A DNA stretch of 64,000 nucleotides from the NCBI GenBank assembly GCA_012934845.2, contig WNNJ02000948.1, forward strand, positions 1-64,000, read 5' to 3'. Under the pieces are notes generated by a model. The model had not been told where the DNA came from. It saw nothing but the letters and a program-made list of their open reading frames with translations, and made no database searches. Source of the stretch: Pomphorhynchus laevis (lineage: Eukaryota; Acanthocephala; Palaeacanthocephala; Echinorhynchida; Pomphorhynchidae). Below are positions 31,313 to 43,145 of this stretch, in pieces. How positions within the stretch are numbered: position 1 is the first letter of the stretch; each line of letters opens with the position of its first letter. The position numbers were made by a program, and so were the translations under genes.

Positions 31313-32437
31313 ATGTTGTTTGTGTGTGCTTTGTGTTTCAGGTATCGAAAAGATTCTATGCGTACAAGTTTCAGAAACGGTGAAAGGTACTTTGTAAATG
31401 ACGACAGAAACCCTGCTAGAACAGCGAAACCACGCATACGTCGCCGATCTACACGTACACGTTACAGTCAAGGCGGTGACCAGTCTGATCATCAAAATCA
31501 GCAGCCTGAAGCCAACAGAAATGAGAACCAAGCTAGCAAAGATGACACTGGTCGTCGTCGTGGCTCGTCTCGCCGAAGAAGGCGTCGTACAAATAGTAGT
31601 ATTGCTGCTGCGAGTGGTCAACCCGGAACAGCAAACAAACCGGCTATAAGGAGCGCTAGTGTCAACGGTGGCGCTGGAAATTCAGCAGCTAATAGAAACA
31701 GAAAGTTTGTGTGCAACGTGTGCAAACAGTCATTCCGCACGGATTCATTACGTCTACGTCACTTACGTTTATTCCACCCACGTCGCAGAGATTTTGTCTG
31801 CAAGGAATGCCGTGGCGTATTCCCTACTGCTAAATCAATTACAACTCATTTAAGTACTCCTCATCAGGAGGAGCGTTTACCCATTGCGGAGGTACGCCGT
31901 CGTGCCAAACCCGGTATTCCAATCAGATATGTACCAGACGGGCTGCCTATCTTCTCTTGCAAATACTGCCCATTCGGATTCCTTACTGCTAACGATGCTG
32001 AAAGCCATCAAACTAGATGTAGAGCTAGTCAGCGCCTTTCAATTAATATGGATTTGGAGTATCCAGGCAACGATCAGTACGTAATTTATTGTTTCTGTTG
32101 TCCGGAGTTGCTAAGCGTTCATCAGAACATGAAAGAGCACTTTAAGTGCCTCCACAATTTTGTCGATCTTTCCATTTCATATCACTGTTCGATCTGTAAG
32201 TCGGGCAAGTTCGACAGTGAAGCTGAGGCGGCAGACCACTTCAAACAGGCACACACTGACAAACATCTTGAAGAGTTTCGCAACAAGAGAAAAGATGAGT
32301 ACATCGAGGAGTCGTTGAAATCCTATCAAATGCAAAGACCTGTATCAATGCTAAGAGTAAAAGCCGAGGTACGTCAGGTGATGAACAAATTATTGCGTCA
32401 AGTGTCAGCGACGCTAAAGGCCAGTCCTCCTTCCTAA
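31313..32437 (+). CDS. C2H2 zinc-finger protein, five fingers, intact
   Basis: Up to 374 codons without a break. If the strong acceptor ending at 31341 is used, translation starts at ATG 31358. The N-terminal 110 residues are basic and Arg-rich (GRRRGSSRRRRRRTN), likely nuclear or RNA/DNA-binding. Fingers: CNVCKQSFRTDSLRLRH, CKECRGVFPTAKSITTH, CKYCPFGFLTANDAESH, CFCCPELLSVHQNMKEH and CSICKSGKFDSEAEAADH. Base composition is richer in GC than its surroundings. Alternatively it is the zinc-finger ORF of a site-specific LINE, but no RT follows. The intact frame among wrecked elements favours a host gene. Confidence 0.7.
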   Translation: MLFVCALCFRYRKDSMRTSFRNGERYFVNDDRNPARTAKPRIRRRSTRTRYSQGGDQSDHQNQQPEANRNENQASKDDTGRRRGSSRRRRRRTNSSIAAASGQPGTANKPAIRSASVNGGAGNSAANRNRKFVCNVCKQSFRTDSLRLRHLRLFHPRRRDFVCKECRGVFPTAKSITTHLSTPHQEERLPIAEVRRRAKPGIPIRYVPDGLPIFSCKYCPFGFLTANDAESHQTRCRASQRLSINMDLEYPGNDQYVIYCFCCPELLSVHQNMKEHFKCLHNFVDLSISYHCSICKSGKFDSEAEAADHFKQAHTDKHLEEFRNKRKDEYIEESLKSYQMQRPVSMLRVKAEVRQVMNKLLRQVSATLKASPPS

Positions 32438-34115
32438 TATGCTTGATCGAGAACTACATTAGCTAAGTGTCATAGTATTTTTCACGAAATACAAAAATGC
32501 ATCCCCGTTTATGGTCGTGTTGTGAAAGAGTATATTTGAGAAACATGGTATCAACAATTCTATTGTCTTCTTTAATAACTGATATTATCCACAAATTCTG
32601 TGTTTGCAAGTCTCTACGCACATTTAGTAATCGTTTTTCTCTTTATACCTGGTTATGCTTCTCGATTTTTTCTAAATTGTGTGTTATGTATCGATTGTCT
32701 CATTAATTGGCGTTAACTTATAGCATAAGAACTCGAGTATGCACACCCGTTTTATGTTTTTTGAACGATTTTCATCTATTTACTACAAGTTTATGAGCTG
32801 TCAAAAGAAACCGTTCATGTCGGGCTCGGTAGTGGCAGAGGCCAAGTGCGTTTTATCATTTTAAATTAAGAGAGTGAAAGTTGTTTAGTCAAATAATAAA
32901 GTTCAATAGCAAACTGCTATCAACAAAATATGTTTGACGTATAAAACTTTGTTCGCAGAAACACTTTGATCATTTAATAAAATGAAATTTTGCAATCCTC
33001 AATGAAGGATTAGCACTTTGATCATTCAAATTTGCTATCGAAGTCGCAAACTTAGAAATTACAGTGTCAACTAAAGTGTAACGCTTTAATACGTTGATAT
33101 TAATACGTAGTTTGGTGTTGAAAACTATGCTTTAATTTTTGTTATTGATTAGGTTGGTGTTGAATATTATTAAACACCAAATAATATAATGTAATAATAT
33201 TTAATATTAAATATTAATATTTATTATTATTTTATATTCAACTTTGTAAATTATAAAGTTAAATTTCAAATTTAAATTTTATAAAGTAATTTTCGTTAAA
33301 TTCGAATGAAGATCAGTTAAACATCAAAACTACAAATATAAGTATGTTCACCGCCTTTGAAGAATTTACATAGCAAATGATGCATTTTCTCACTGTTTTT
33401 TATGATTTTCTATTTTTTATGGTTTATCACTATTAGTTTTACTATTTTTTTTGATTTTCTAACATGTTTTTTTCTTACATCGGAATACTTTTTTTAAGTG
33501 AATACGTGAGTATTAGCTTGCCTCTGAATGGTGGTATAATTGGGATACTAAAATCAGTTATTAAATTAATGGATTTACTAAAATGATGTTTTAAGAAACT
33601 AATTAATATTAAATGTTATGATAAATAAAATAAAACATTTCAAAAGTAAAATGTTTAATAAATATCATTAAATATACATTAAATTAATGCATTTATTTTT
33701 TTAAAGTGAATACGTGAGTATTAGCTTGCCTCTACACCTTTTTAAGCTGTAAAAAATAACAGTGCGATATGTTCGCGTTATTACACAACTAATTTGTTAA
33801 CTTAACACAAAACAAATTTTAAAGTAGTTCAAAGCATAATAACCAATGCGTATTTAACGGTAGATAATTTCCCTTGTTTTAAAACACTACATGAATAAAA
33901 ACGGTTTAACATTATAAGAAAATGTCTCACTAATGAAGAACATTTTAAAATATAGCTTTGTTTTAATACCAAAAAGCTGAAATTTTCCAATAACATGCAA
34001 ATAAAGTAGACATTTAAGTAATTACAAGCACAACGGGTTTGTTATGTCTCCAAAGAAAGTGGGCATATGTTGGTTATCGATTAAATAATTACAATAGTAT
34101 AAGCTAAAATTGTAA
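32438..34115 (+). other. 3' UTR of the C2H2 gene, then AT-rich spacer
   Basis: A polyadenylation signal AATAAA lies near 32896, about 460 bp after the stop. Beyond it is AT-rich sequence. A 31-bp direct repeat containing GTGAATACGTGAGTATTAGC occurs near 33497 and 33703. No further gene seen. Confidence 0.5.
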
Positions 34116-34378
34116 ATGCATTTTAAAGACGCGTTTCTCCGTAACTATACCGTCATCTGGACAAGTTGAATGTGGACTTATATATGTCAACATAGATACT
34201 GCATCATGTAATATGATATAGAGAGATGAGTTTTTAGACCAGACGAACCGTCTGGTCCAAAAACTCATCTATGAATATCATGTTACATGATACAGTATCT
34301 ATGTTGACATAGATAAGTCCACATTCAACTTGTCCAGATGACGGTATAGTTACGGAGATACGCATCTTTAAAATACAT
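34116..34378. repeat. 263-bp near-perfect palindrome (snap-back MITE-like element)
   Basis: Arms of about 130 bp, 34116-34244 and 34249-34378, are inverse copies with few mismatches. They meet at GACCAGACG-AAC-CGTCTGGTC with almost no loop. The outer ends are ATGCATTTTAAAGA and TCTTTAAAATACAT. No coding capacity. It fits a non-autonomous palindromic DNA element. A transcript would form a long hairpin. Confidence 0.85.
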
Positions 34379-34479
34379 ACATTTATCCGACAAACCGTCT
34401 ACTACAGATATAGTTTATGGAAATTTTCTTTTTCTAATTTGCTTCGGCCCACACCGTGCCTCAACTGAAGTTAAATTTA

Positions 34480-37075
34480 AGGGAAATGAAAACATTGCCC
34501 GTGGGCAAGTGCCCACTCTGGACGGAGTTAGTGGCAGGTAGGGCAACCTTTCCACCATTAGCTTTGTCTAGGGATGATGCAATCCCACCCAGCTGACCTA
34601 ATACAATGCCGAGTTCTCAAGAGCCTTTTTCACTAAATATCCTTCAGTGAATTTCGGGATGTGCTACTGCCCTTAGACATATATCTGGTAGAGATGCAGA
34701 TGTTATAGTCCTTCAGGAGACGTGGTCTATCCGTCACCCACAGGACATTACTCGATTCATCCCTCAGCACATTTGTTTTCACTTTACTCCTTATATAACC
34801 CCCTCACTCTTTAACCTTACTTAAATGCTTCTTAAGATCTTCCATTCTACTCAACTATTCTTGTCCAGTCCTGTCTTGTTTAGTTATACCACTGTAAGAA
34901 CAGTAAACGTCTCAGTCTAACCAATGTCTACATCCGTCCAGGTGAGATTCACAAGAACCGTGACCTCCTGGACAGGATTATTGATAGCGGTTATGACATG
35001 GTACTTGGTGACTTCAACGACAGAACTGATCGTTGGATTAACGCAGCACTCCGCATAGTGCTGCGTTAATTATAAAGGAGCGGTTACCTTATTCATAAAC
35101 CTCCGTCCCCCACCTTTCATTGCACAATAACAAATTCACTCCTCGACTTATTACTGCTCTACGACAGGTGGTTGTTGAAACTTCACTGTACGGAGCAGTC
35201 GCGACAACATCTGTCCACTTATCATGACTTGTTCGTTGGCGGATAGAAGAGGATACGCTTCTATTTATTGGTAATGAGAGTCTAACCGAATTTAATTCAT
35301 ACCTCTCTTCGCAAGCTACCGCGATGCTTTCGACTACCTATAAAGGTTGTATTTACAGTCCCACTCCGACAAAACTCAAGACCTTAGCATACATGCTTCG
35401 TCTTCCCAGCCTCCCTCGAAAGAATATTGGAGCTCTAAGAAAAGGTTTCAACTGGGTAAGCATAGAGAATTCATTGATTCCCTTAATCCAGCCCAGTCTT
35501 CCGTCTGGAAGATATTCAAGAAGTTTGTCTGTTGGAAGGATATAGTCTTGGGTTGGATCGGTAAAATAGTTCTTGATGTTTTAGAGGAGTCACTATCCCT
35601 ACATAATTATGGAGGCACTCAATCACCTCAATTAATCCCGCCTTCAGGATACTTTAGGAGTAGAGATCTGTCTCATATATTCTTAACACCTGGGGCCGCT
35701 TCCTGGCAACTCCAAATCAATCGCTCCACTCTCTTCTCGTGTCTGTCAGCTTTTGACAACCGAACAAAGAAGATAAGTGGCCGTCACAATGCTTTAAGCT
35801 ACTCCTTCCGATGTGGCCGGCATCAACATTAGTAGACGTGATTTTATTCCAAAAAAATTCCGGTCTCTTGCCCTAAAGACCTGCGGCCTATTTCGATTCA
35901 ATATTCTCTCGTGTCGATTTACAAAAAAGCGCTTGTCCGTAAAATCCACGATCATTTAAGTAGGCGAAATTTAATCCCACCAGGTTTCCATGGATTCGCC
36001 AGAGGTCGCTCGGTCCATTCAGCTGTAGGTGAAGTGCATCATTTCTCTCAGGAGAATAGTTATTAATTGCTGTGGCTGTTTTCCTTGACTTTGCTGCATT
36101 TGACCGCATATTCATTTCCTTTGTTATCTCTACTCTCAGGACCCTAGGGTTGCCTGCGAGAATTGTTAACAGTGTGGAGATACTGCTGTACACCAAGCGA
36201 TTCTTTTATGAAGACGACCCTGATGCGCCTGAGTTCTACCCTATTACAGGTGTGCCCCAAGGATCACCTCTTTCACCTATTTTGTTTCTTGCTGCTTCCA
36301 GTGAACTCTAAAATATTTAAACGTGAACAACGTCTGGTGGTATACGCTGATGATACCACAGCCCTGTTCTCTGGACTCAGGTGCAAAGACGTAGTCTCGG
36401 ACCTCAGCCGATTCATTTTAAGATTAAAGGACAAGTGAACCTGGTCCAATCTTATTTTAAACTCCGCCAACTCGCAGGTGGTAATCTTTCATGGCGCCTT
36501 TGCAACAAAGAAAACCTGAGAGATTAGCACTCTCTCTGCCCCCTTCTCCATCCTGACTAATCAACAACTCCCTACCTTCACGAGTCGAGTAAAATACCTG
36601 GGGTTCACCGTTACGATGAACTGGTAGGCGAAAGCAGATCTGGATAGACTTAAACGTATCCTGAAGAAAGCTGGGTGGGCCCTGAAACGGGCTCAGCATT
36701 TGTCATTGAAAGGGAACACACAAATGCGGCTTTGGGCTACTTGGACTATTTCAGGATTAGTCTTCTTTTCTAGAGGACGTCCCCCAACGCAAAAGCTGAG
36801 GTTTCTTAAGCTCCTCGTATCTCGTTTACCCAGCATAGTCCGCTTCGATTGGACTTTTCGGGGGGGGGGGTGAAATACCCCGGATGGTTTAGTCGGAGTG
36901 CGGCGTGTTGGATTGGCTGGAGGGCACAGATCTCACTGTACCAGAGGCCATGAAGACAGAAGACTTCAAAAGACTGAATAAGAAATTTATGACGTTTTAT
37001 GTTTTTCTTTGTAATTGACATTTGACATTTATTCCCTTGTATCCATTTTGTTAAGAAAATCTTTATTATTATTGA
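34480..37075 (+). mobile_element. I/jockey-group LINE, copy I2, decayed
   Basis: Plus-strand copy. Endonuclease start at about 34640 (SGRDADVIVLQE), then YIRPGEIHKNRDLLDR and LGDFNDRTD near 34930-35030. RT pieces follow between 35260 and 36840: AVFLDFAAFDRIF, TGVPQGSPLSPILFL, VVYADDTTALFSG and RVKYLGFTV. The ORF2 C-terminus is near 36840 beside a G10 tract. It ends near 37075 with a TTATTATTA tail. Several frameshifts and stops, plus a fold-back insertion at 35037-35070. Confidence 0.85.
35037..35070. repeat. Inverted duplication inside LINE copy I2
   Basis: ATTAACGCAGCACT, CCGCAT, AGTGCTGCGTTAAT: perfect 14-bp arms. In copy I3 the same place reads straight through, so the right arm was added in this copy. 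Confidence 0.9.
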
Positions 37076-37676
37076 TTACATAATAGCTCAATAATACATT
37101 TTAAGTTGACGCCACTTTGTCAAATTATTGGTGCGTAGGAACGAACACCGACACTGAAGGAAACGATATATTGTGGGATACCCGATAAGCGTTTAATAAC
37201 TCACTAAATAGCCGTTTTATGATTTGAACCAATATCCAAGTTCTTTCAATTACTGAATACCGTTTATTTTCCATGTATTGATTCATAAATTGTGGAATTT
37301 TAAAGATTATTAATGTATCAAGGCTGTCGACTTCTGATTTGTTAGATCACAGCTAGCAATGTTACCATAGGGTATTGGTAGCAATGAACTACTTCTATTT
37401 TATTGGTAGTAATGAACTTTGCAAGAACAAAGTTCTTGCAAAGTAAAATGTTTTCTAAGCTCAGTATCAATAAGTAACTCAAATTTCAACTAATAGCCTC
37501 CAACATCATTATTTTATCTGAAATGCCAAATATTCCTTAACCGTCTTGTGAACCTCATGCCATCCTTTATAAAAAAAGTGTTCATTACTTGATGTGTCAT
37601 TAAGTGTTTTAGATATAAACTTGCTGTTCACTAACTGATCAAAGGAGAGAGTGAATAGCATTTTTATTGAAATCAT
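37076..37676. other. AT-rich spacer, no gene seen
   Basis: No coding similarity. Short local repeats around 37375-37440 (GGTAGCAATGAACT, then GTAATGAACTTTGCAAG and an inverted copy of TTTGCAAGAAC). Confidence 0.5.
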
Positions 37677-37707
37677 ATTTTCAATAGCTAAGGGCTATCA
37701 TCATCAG
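37677..37707 (-). ncRNA. Penelope-type hammerhead core
   Basis: Minus strand: CTGATGA, TG, ATAGC (37694-37698), loop, GCTAT (37684-37688), T, GAAA (near 37677-37681). Stem II is a perfect five-base-pair helix whose sequence differs from the 17.0, 22.5 and 49.3 kb copies. It lies immediately beyond the 3' tail of LINE copy I3. Confidence 0.55.
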
Positions 37708-37714
37708 GATAAAA

Positions 37715-40320
37715 TTATATAATAATAAAGGTTTTAAAAAATAACAACTGATAAGAAATAATTAAAAACAAAAAATGCAGAAAAAACAATCGAAAATAGC
37801 TGGTCGTCAAAAATTCGTTCGCTTCTTTAACTTTGTTACGGCCTCAGGTCCAGCGGGATCTGAGCCCTTAAACCAATTCAACACGCCGTTATCCGACTAA
37901 ATCACCCGGGATCTCTCACTCCCCGAATAATCCCATCGAGGCAGAATATGCAAGGTAATCGCGAAATGAGGAGCTTGAGAAACCTTAGTCTTTGTTCTAG
38001 AGGACGTTCTCTCGAAAATAAGACTAATCTCGAGATAACACAAGTACCCTAGAGGCGTACTTGGGTTTTCCCATTCAATGACATGCTGAGCTCGATTCAG
38101 GGCCCACCTAGCTTTCTTTAGGATACGTTTGAGCCTATCAAGGTCAGCTTTCGCCGACCAGTTCACCGTAACAGTAAACCTCATGTATTTTACTCGATTT
38201 GTGAAGGTAGGGACTGGATGATAGTCAATATGGAAGATAGAGCTGAGAATGTTAGTCTCGTTAATTTTTCTTTGTTGCAGAGGCGCCATGAAAGACAACC
38301 ACCTGCGATTTAGAGGAGTTAAGAACTAGATTGGATATGGGTGGCTGGTATTTTAGTCTTGAAAAGAAACGGCTGATGTCCGAGACTACATCATTGCACA
38401 TGCGTTCAGAGAACAGGGCTGTGGCTCGCCCTATCCCTGCTCAGCTGGAACCTATATCTAGAGCTTCAGTATTCATTCGAGAGGGCCTGTCTGGCGGAAA
38501 CAGAGAGATAGGGAAGGTGTAACACTTTAGCCAGGACCTTGAGTTTTGTTGGAGTGAGATTGTATATTCGATCTTAATAGGTAGTCGAAAGTAACGTGGT
38601 AGCTTGCGATGAGAGGTAGGAATTTAATTTGGTCAAACTTTTATTACCAACTCTGGGGAAGAGTTGGATCGCTGCCTGAAGAAGGCCACTCTGATGAGAT
38701 CAAAGTGAAACCTCATAAGCAACGAATATTCCTCAATCCGCCAGCGAATTAGGTCATGAAAGGTGGTATGTTGTTGTCGCGACTTCTCAGTACAGATGGG
38801 TTTCAACAACCACATCTTATGAAGCAGTAATATGTCGATTAGAGAATTAATTGTTGAGCCATTGAAAGTGGGGGATAGTGGTTTGTGAATAAGATAGTCG
38901 TTCCTGGTCTGCGGAGTGGTGCATTAATCCAACTATCAGTTCTGTCGTTAAAGTCACCGAGTAACATGTTATGGCAACTACCCAAAATACGGTCCAAGAG
39001 ATCGTTCTTGTGAATTTCCCCTGGCCTAATACAGATATTGGCTATACTGATGCGATTACCGTTCTTACAAATAGATATTGCTAAACAAGACAGGGCTGGA
39101 TAAGAATAGTTTAAAAGAAGGTACGATATTAATGAGCATTTAACTAGGGTTAAAGACCTTGAGATGAAAATGAGTGAGGAAGGATTATGTACAGAGTATA
39201 GTGGGTGTAGATGTGCTTAAGGATACATCGAGTAATGTCCTGGGGAAGACGGATAGACGCGTCTCCTGAAGGACTATAACATCTGCATCTCTACCAGATA
39301 AAAGCCTAGGGGCAGAAGCACTTCCCGAATTCCACTGAAGGATATTAAGTGAAAAAGACCCTTGATTACTTTGCATTGTGTTAAGTTAGCTGGAGTGTGA
39401 TTGCCCACTCCTAGCAGGAGCCAGGAGAGAAAAGGTTGCCTTTCTCAGTCCTAGCGCCACCAGGAGAAGATACTTCCCCACCGGCAATGTCATTATATCC
39501 CGTAGAGGCAATAGCCTAGTGAGTTAGATATTGTTTTGCTAGTTTAGAGTAGCTAAACTCTGTTTAGGCCCAGGTCTTTTTTAGAGGCCGGAGGTTTTTT
39601 GGACTTCACTGTACAGAATGCTGGAGGATAACCGGACTCCTCTGCCTTTTGTATCAGGTGAGCAATTAGTGATTGAAATCTGTCGTCAAAGGCTTGCATT
39701 CTTGCTTCCATATTTTTCAAAATCTCTCTTCTGTCATTCTGGGCACTTTTGAGATTAAGGCATCAGCAAAGTCCGCCGGACGGGCCGGTGCACCCATGTG
39801 CCTCTGTTTGTCAGCCTTGAATACAAGGCATCTCCGTGACCAAGCCGGGTGCGGGCCATTGCAATTCGAACACTGAGGGGAAGATTACATTTCTACCCAT
39901 GTTCGTCTCCGGAGCCACACACCTCGCATGTACAGTGACTGGAACAGGTGGAGGCCCAGTGCCCCCTCTGGTGACATCTGTTGCAGTGCGGAAACGTAAG
40001 GTCGTCGGCATTAATCATTGTGAATGATATATTGTAACCAAAAACGGATTGAATTTACTGTTAGCCAGTCATTGGGCCTGGTCAACGGTAGAGGAGCCGA
40101 AGGCCAACGGAAGTGGCTCTCCATTCTTCCCCATAACGAGTCGAACGTTGTAAACTTTGAAGGTATCCTCAAAATCTTTTAGATCGTTATCCATTGTATA
40201 AGGTGGAAAGTTCGATAATTTCAGGGAAGCTTGAATAGGCTTATATGTCATTGATCCATATTCTGTAAGAAATTTTTCAAAATAATCCAAGTATTCAGAA
40301 GCCATATCAGGCGTACAAAA
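37715..40320 (-). mobile_element. I/jockey-group LINE, copy I3, with ORF1 and ORF2 start, internally deleted
   Basis: Minus strand. ORF1 remnant at about 40305-39380 includes three zinc knuckles read in broken frames (CNRCHQRGHWASTC; CTCEVCGSGDEH; CSNCNGPHPAWSRRC). This is the gag-like ORF1 of the I/jockey group. ORF2 starts at 39376 (MQSNQGSFSLNILQWNSGS), with DADVIVLQETR and LLGDFNDRTDSW near 38960. Most of the RT is deleted between about 38600 and 38300. The C-terminal block RVKYMRFTVTVNWSAK follows (38298-37897). The tail is TTATTATTATA near 37725. Confidence 0.8.
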
Positions 40321-42090
40321 TGAAATTCAGATTTCAGACTAGAAAAATTTAACAGAATTGTATATAATTCTACTTTTAAATAATTTAGAGAAATCTCAGA
40401 GAAAAATATCAAATAGAGATCTTCTTTTAAAGAGTTGCAGATAATTAACAACCACCACATTGACTAATTTCGGCACGGGTGGAAGTCCCCATTCCGTGCT
40501 TGAATCAAAATAATTGGGAAGATCTGCACTAGCCTTGCTTTGTTTGGTAGTAATTGCGCTAGAAAATAAGAGTTTTATTGAATCTTTTGAAGCACCTCAC
40601 ATGCTTTCGTAAAAAATTAAAATTATATGAAAAATATGTCACTATGATCTGTGGGGCGGATTGTGAACGCTAGTGTATTTTCATTAGTATATGCATGCAA
40701 CCTGGCGTGGCATTTTTAGAACTTTAAAAATAATGTACAATTACTTAATGTACCATTTAGTGCGTCAGATTTTTTACTTACTTGTGACATATTAATAAAC
40801 ACTATATGTTGCTACGATCAATGGGGCGGGGTGTGAAGCCTTATGCATTTTCGATAGTATAAAACCATGTTTGAATTGATGTTAGTCGCTAATTATTCAT
40901 AAGAAAGCATGATACACGGGTATAACCTTACAGCATTTGCATTGACATCTCTCATTGTGATATCAATCAAAGACTTTTTCAAATCGATTAATTTGATATT
41001 TTAAATGGGAAGATATTGAAAACAAAGACCAAAATCATAAACACATTACCTGATTTTAAGCGATTACTTCAGTACGCAAGCATTAAGAGATCATCAAATT
41101 GGCTGATAAGTCGTTCCATGCAATCATTAGGCTAGTATTTAACAAATAACGAGTTTCAAAATTGTTTGGCAGCTAGGTATAGTTGGGCTCCAACAAACAT
41201 ACATAAAAAATGCGTACATGTATAAAACTTTACTACGCTTTACACAATATTATGTTGAAGAGGAACCAACAATATAATAGGTCACAACGAGATTCGCGAT
41301 TTAATGGGATAAAAAATTTGTATGAAACCGCAGCTAAGTACAGTACCCGTAATATTAATTTTGAATCTTTTATTTGGATCAGATATGGCTGACCTGCAAT
41401 TACCTCAGCTTGTTTAATAATCACTTGTCATTATTTCAATTAAAATCCACAAAGTCCGATTTCAACTATCACGAGCTTAGAAAGAGCGCATTATCGAAAT
41501 CGAATAGGGCTCTTTGCTGTTTTGTAATAGCTGCAAATGGTACATTTGACCAGCCTGCTTCTGCATTGCTAATACTATTTACACTGAAGTAGTTGAAGAC
41601 GAGTGACGATTCACATGCAAGTGAAAAACTGTTACTAAAACAATGGCTTGATGCTTTCGCGCTCTTTGTACGACGATAAATTCAACCGCATTATGCTAAG
41701 ATATGTGGATTGTATATTAATATACAGAACAACCAATATTATTGATAATAATGCTAGAAAGAGTACAAGAAAATGATTTGCACAGTAGATCCTCTTCTGG
41801 TACTTATACTTTGATGGCTAGAAATACTATGTCCCGTATTCATGCGACTTCTTACATATCTCAGACTAGTTCTCTTGAATTCGTGTAAGCTTGTGAACGC
41901 GAAACGAACTGTACCTTGAATGTCATTATTTGCATATTGTCAGTATCATAATATGACTTAATGGATGTTCGAAATGTCCTTATTAGGTGTTGGAGTAGAT
42001 CTAAGAGATCTACTAAAAGATCCACATTGAATAGACGTCCCTCGTTGGTTATTGCTAACTACAGATGAACAAACCTCACTTAGAATTATA
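40321..42090. other. Spacer, no clear gene
   Basis: 40321-40500 may be the 5' leader of copy I3. A roughly 55-bp motif occurs twice near 40647 and 40816 (shared GGGGCGG and ATTTTC...AGTATA). Open frames at 41210-41592 show no recognisable domain, though they may be decayed upstream parts of the RT at 42.1 kb. Confidence 0.4.
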
Positions 42091-42099
42091 TCAAATGCT

Positions 42100-42770
42100 T
42101 ACTAGCTGAAGCAGTCAGCTAGTAATCTTATATTGATTCATCCAGTGGGTTCTTTTCAAGTGCATGCCCAGTGTCTTCTCGGTTCCTGAATCTTGAAAAG
42201 AGAGTATTAGAAAGATCTTGTATAAGGAAAAGTACAATGTTGGTAATATTGGTTCTTGTAGAGGTATTACATTCCTTATCTTTCGTCGTGACTCGTCGCC
42301 TCATAGAATTTTTCGAGTGTCTGCTTCCTTCTGAACAATTTGGTTTCGATACAAATCGTTGAACGTTAGATGCATTGTTAGTAATCAAATCCATAAATCA
42401 TTTTCCGTAAAATGCCTTTATTTACTGCATTTATAGATTTGGCGAAGACTTTTGACTCGGTTAATAACCAATTGCACCTTTTTAAGTCAACTCATTATTT
42501 TAACACAAATAAAGGAATTCTACAGATAATTAAAAATATCCTAGAACCGAACTATCTTTAGCTTAGCGATGACCTAAAATATTCTGGACATTTCCCAACA
42601 GCTGAAGGTGTTATGCATAGCTATCTTTTAAGTCCTACTTCATTTGCGTTTTTCGTTTCTAATTTGCCTCGTGCGCTCTCAGGCGACTTCGTGCGCTCTC
42701 AGGCGGCTTCGTGCGCTTTCAGACGGCTTCGAACGATTTCATTGGAAGAATTGCAGCACTTTTAAGTTGT
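42100..42770 (+). pseudogene. Decayed LINE reverse transcriptase fragment of another clade
   Basis: Plus-strand pieces: SEQFGFDTNR...TLDALLVIKS, LFTAFIDLAKTFDSVNN, GILQIIKNI and GVMHSYLLSPTSFAFFVSNLPR. They match the pattern EQFGFR.GRST, AFIDFEKAFDSVNR, GVRQGCLLSPLLF. The GVRQGCLLSP-type motif sets it apart from the CR1, L2 and I copies here. Frames contain stops and the YADD block is not found. Possibly L1- or RTE-like. Confidence 0.55.
42670..42729 (+). repeat. 20-bp minisatellite, three units
   Basis: CGTGCGCTCTCAGGCGACTT, then two variants of the same 20-mer, followed by a partial unit. It starts inside the decayed RT just after the LSPTSFAFF block. Confidence 0.85.
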
Positions 42771-43145
42771 TTTATTGTTTGTAATAATTGTAATCAGACA
42801 GAACAATTATATCTGTTTCTTCATATATAATATGTATGACATATTGTATAATATATAATATGTACAGATATATAATTTGTCTGTACATATCTAATAATAT
42901 TATATCAAGTACTAAATTATAACCTCACAACAGATAATTGTTGCATTTCATAGCAACATTTCACGAATAGTGAAATGTTACTGTGTAGATAAGCATTAAT
43001 TTCATTCTTAAACATTTTTAGTGAAAAATACTTTTATATTTCTTCCAAAACACGGTCTTGCATTTTTGGTCTTAATTGCGAGACGTCTTACTTTTTAAAT
43101 ACAAAATATAAAAATAAATTTATTAAATTTACAAACGTCAGATTA
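42771..43145. other. AT-rich spacer, no gene seen
   Basis: AT-rich with TATAATATGTA-type simple repeats at 42825-42890. No coding similarity. Confidence 0.5.

Noticed and set aside
32497-32706. 69-codon ORF after the C2H2 gene
   Set aside because: No similarity, AT-rich, inside the probable 3' UTR.
40640-40880. Small RNA gene suggested by GGGGCGG...TATAAAA motifs
   Set aside because: Only a loose two-copy repeat; no snRNA, tRNA or box elements recognised.
41210-41592. Open frames of 60-72 codons
   Set aside because: No recognisable motifs; at best decayed parts of the RT fragment at 42.1 kb.
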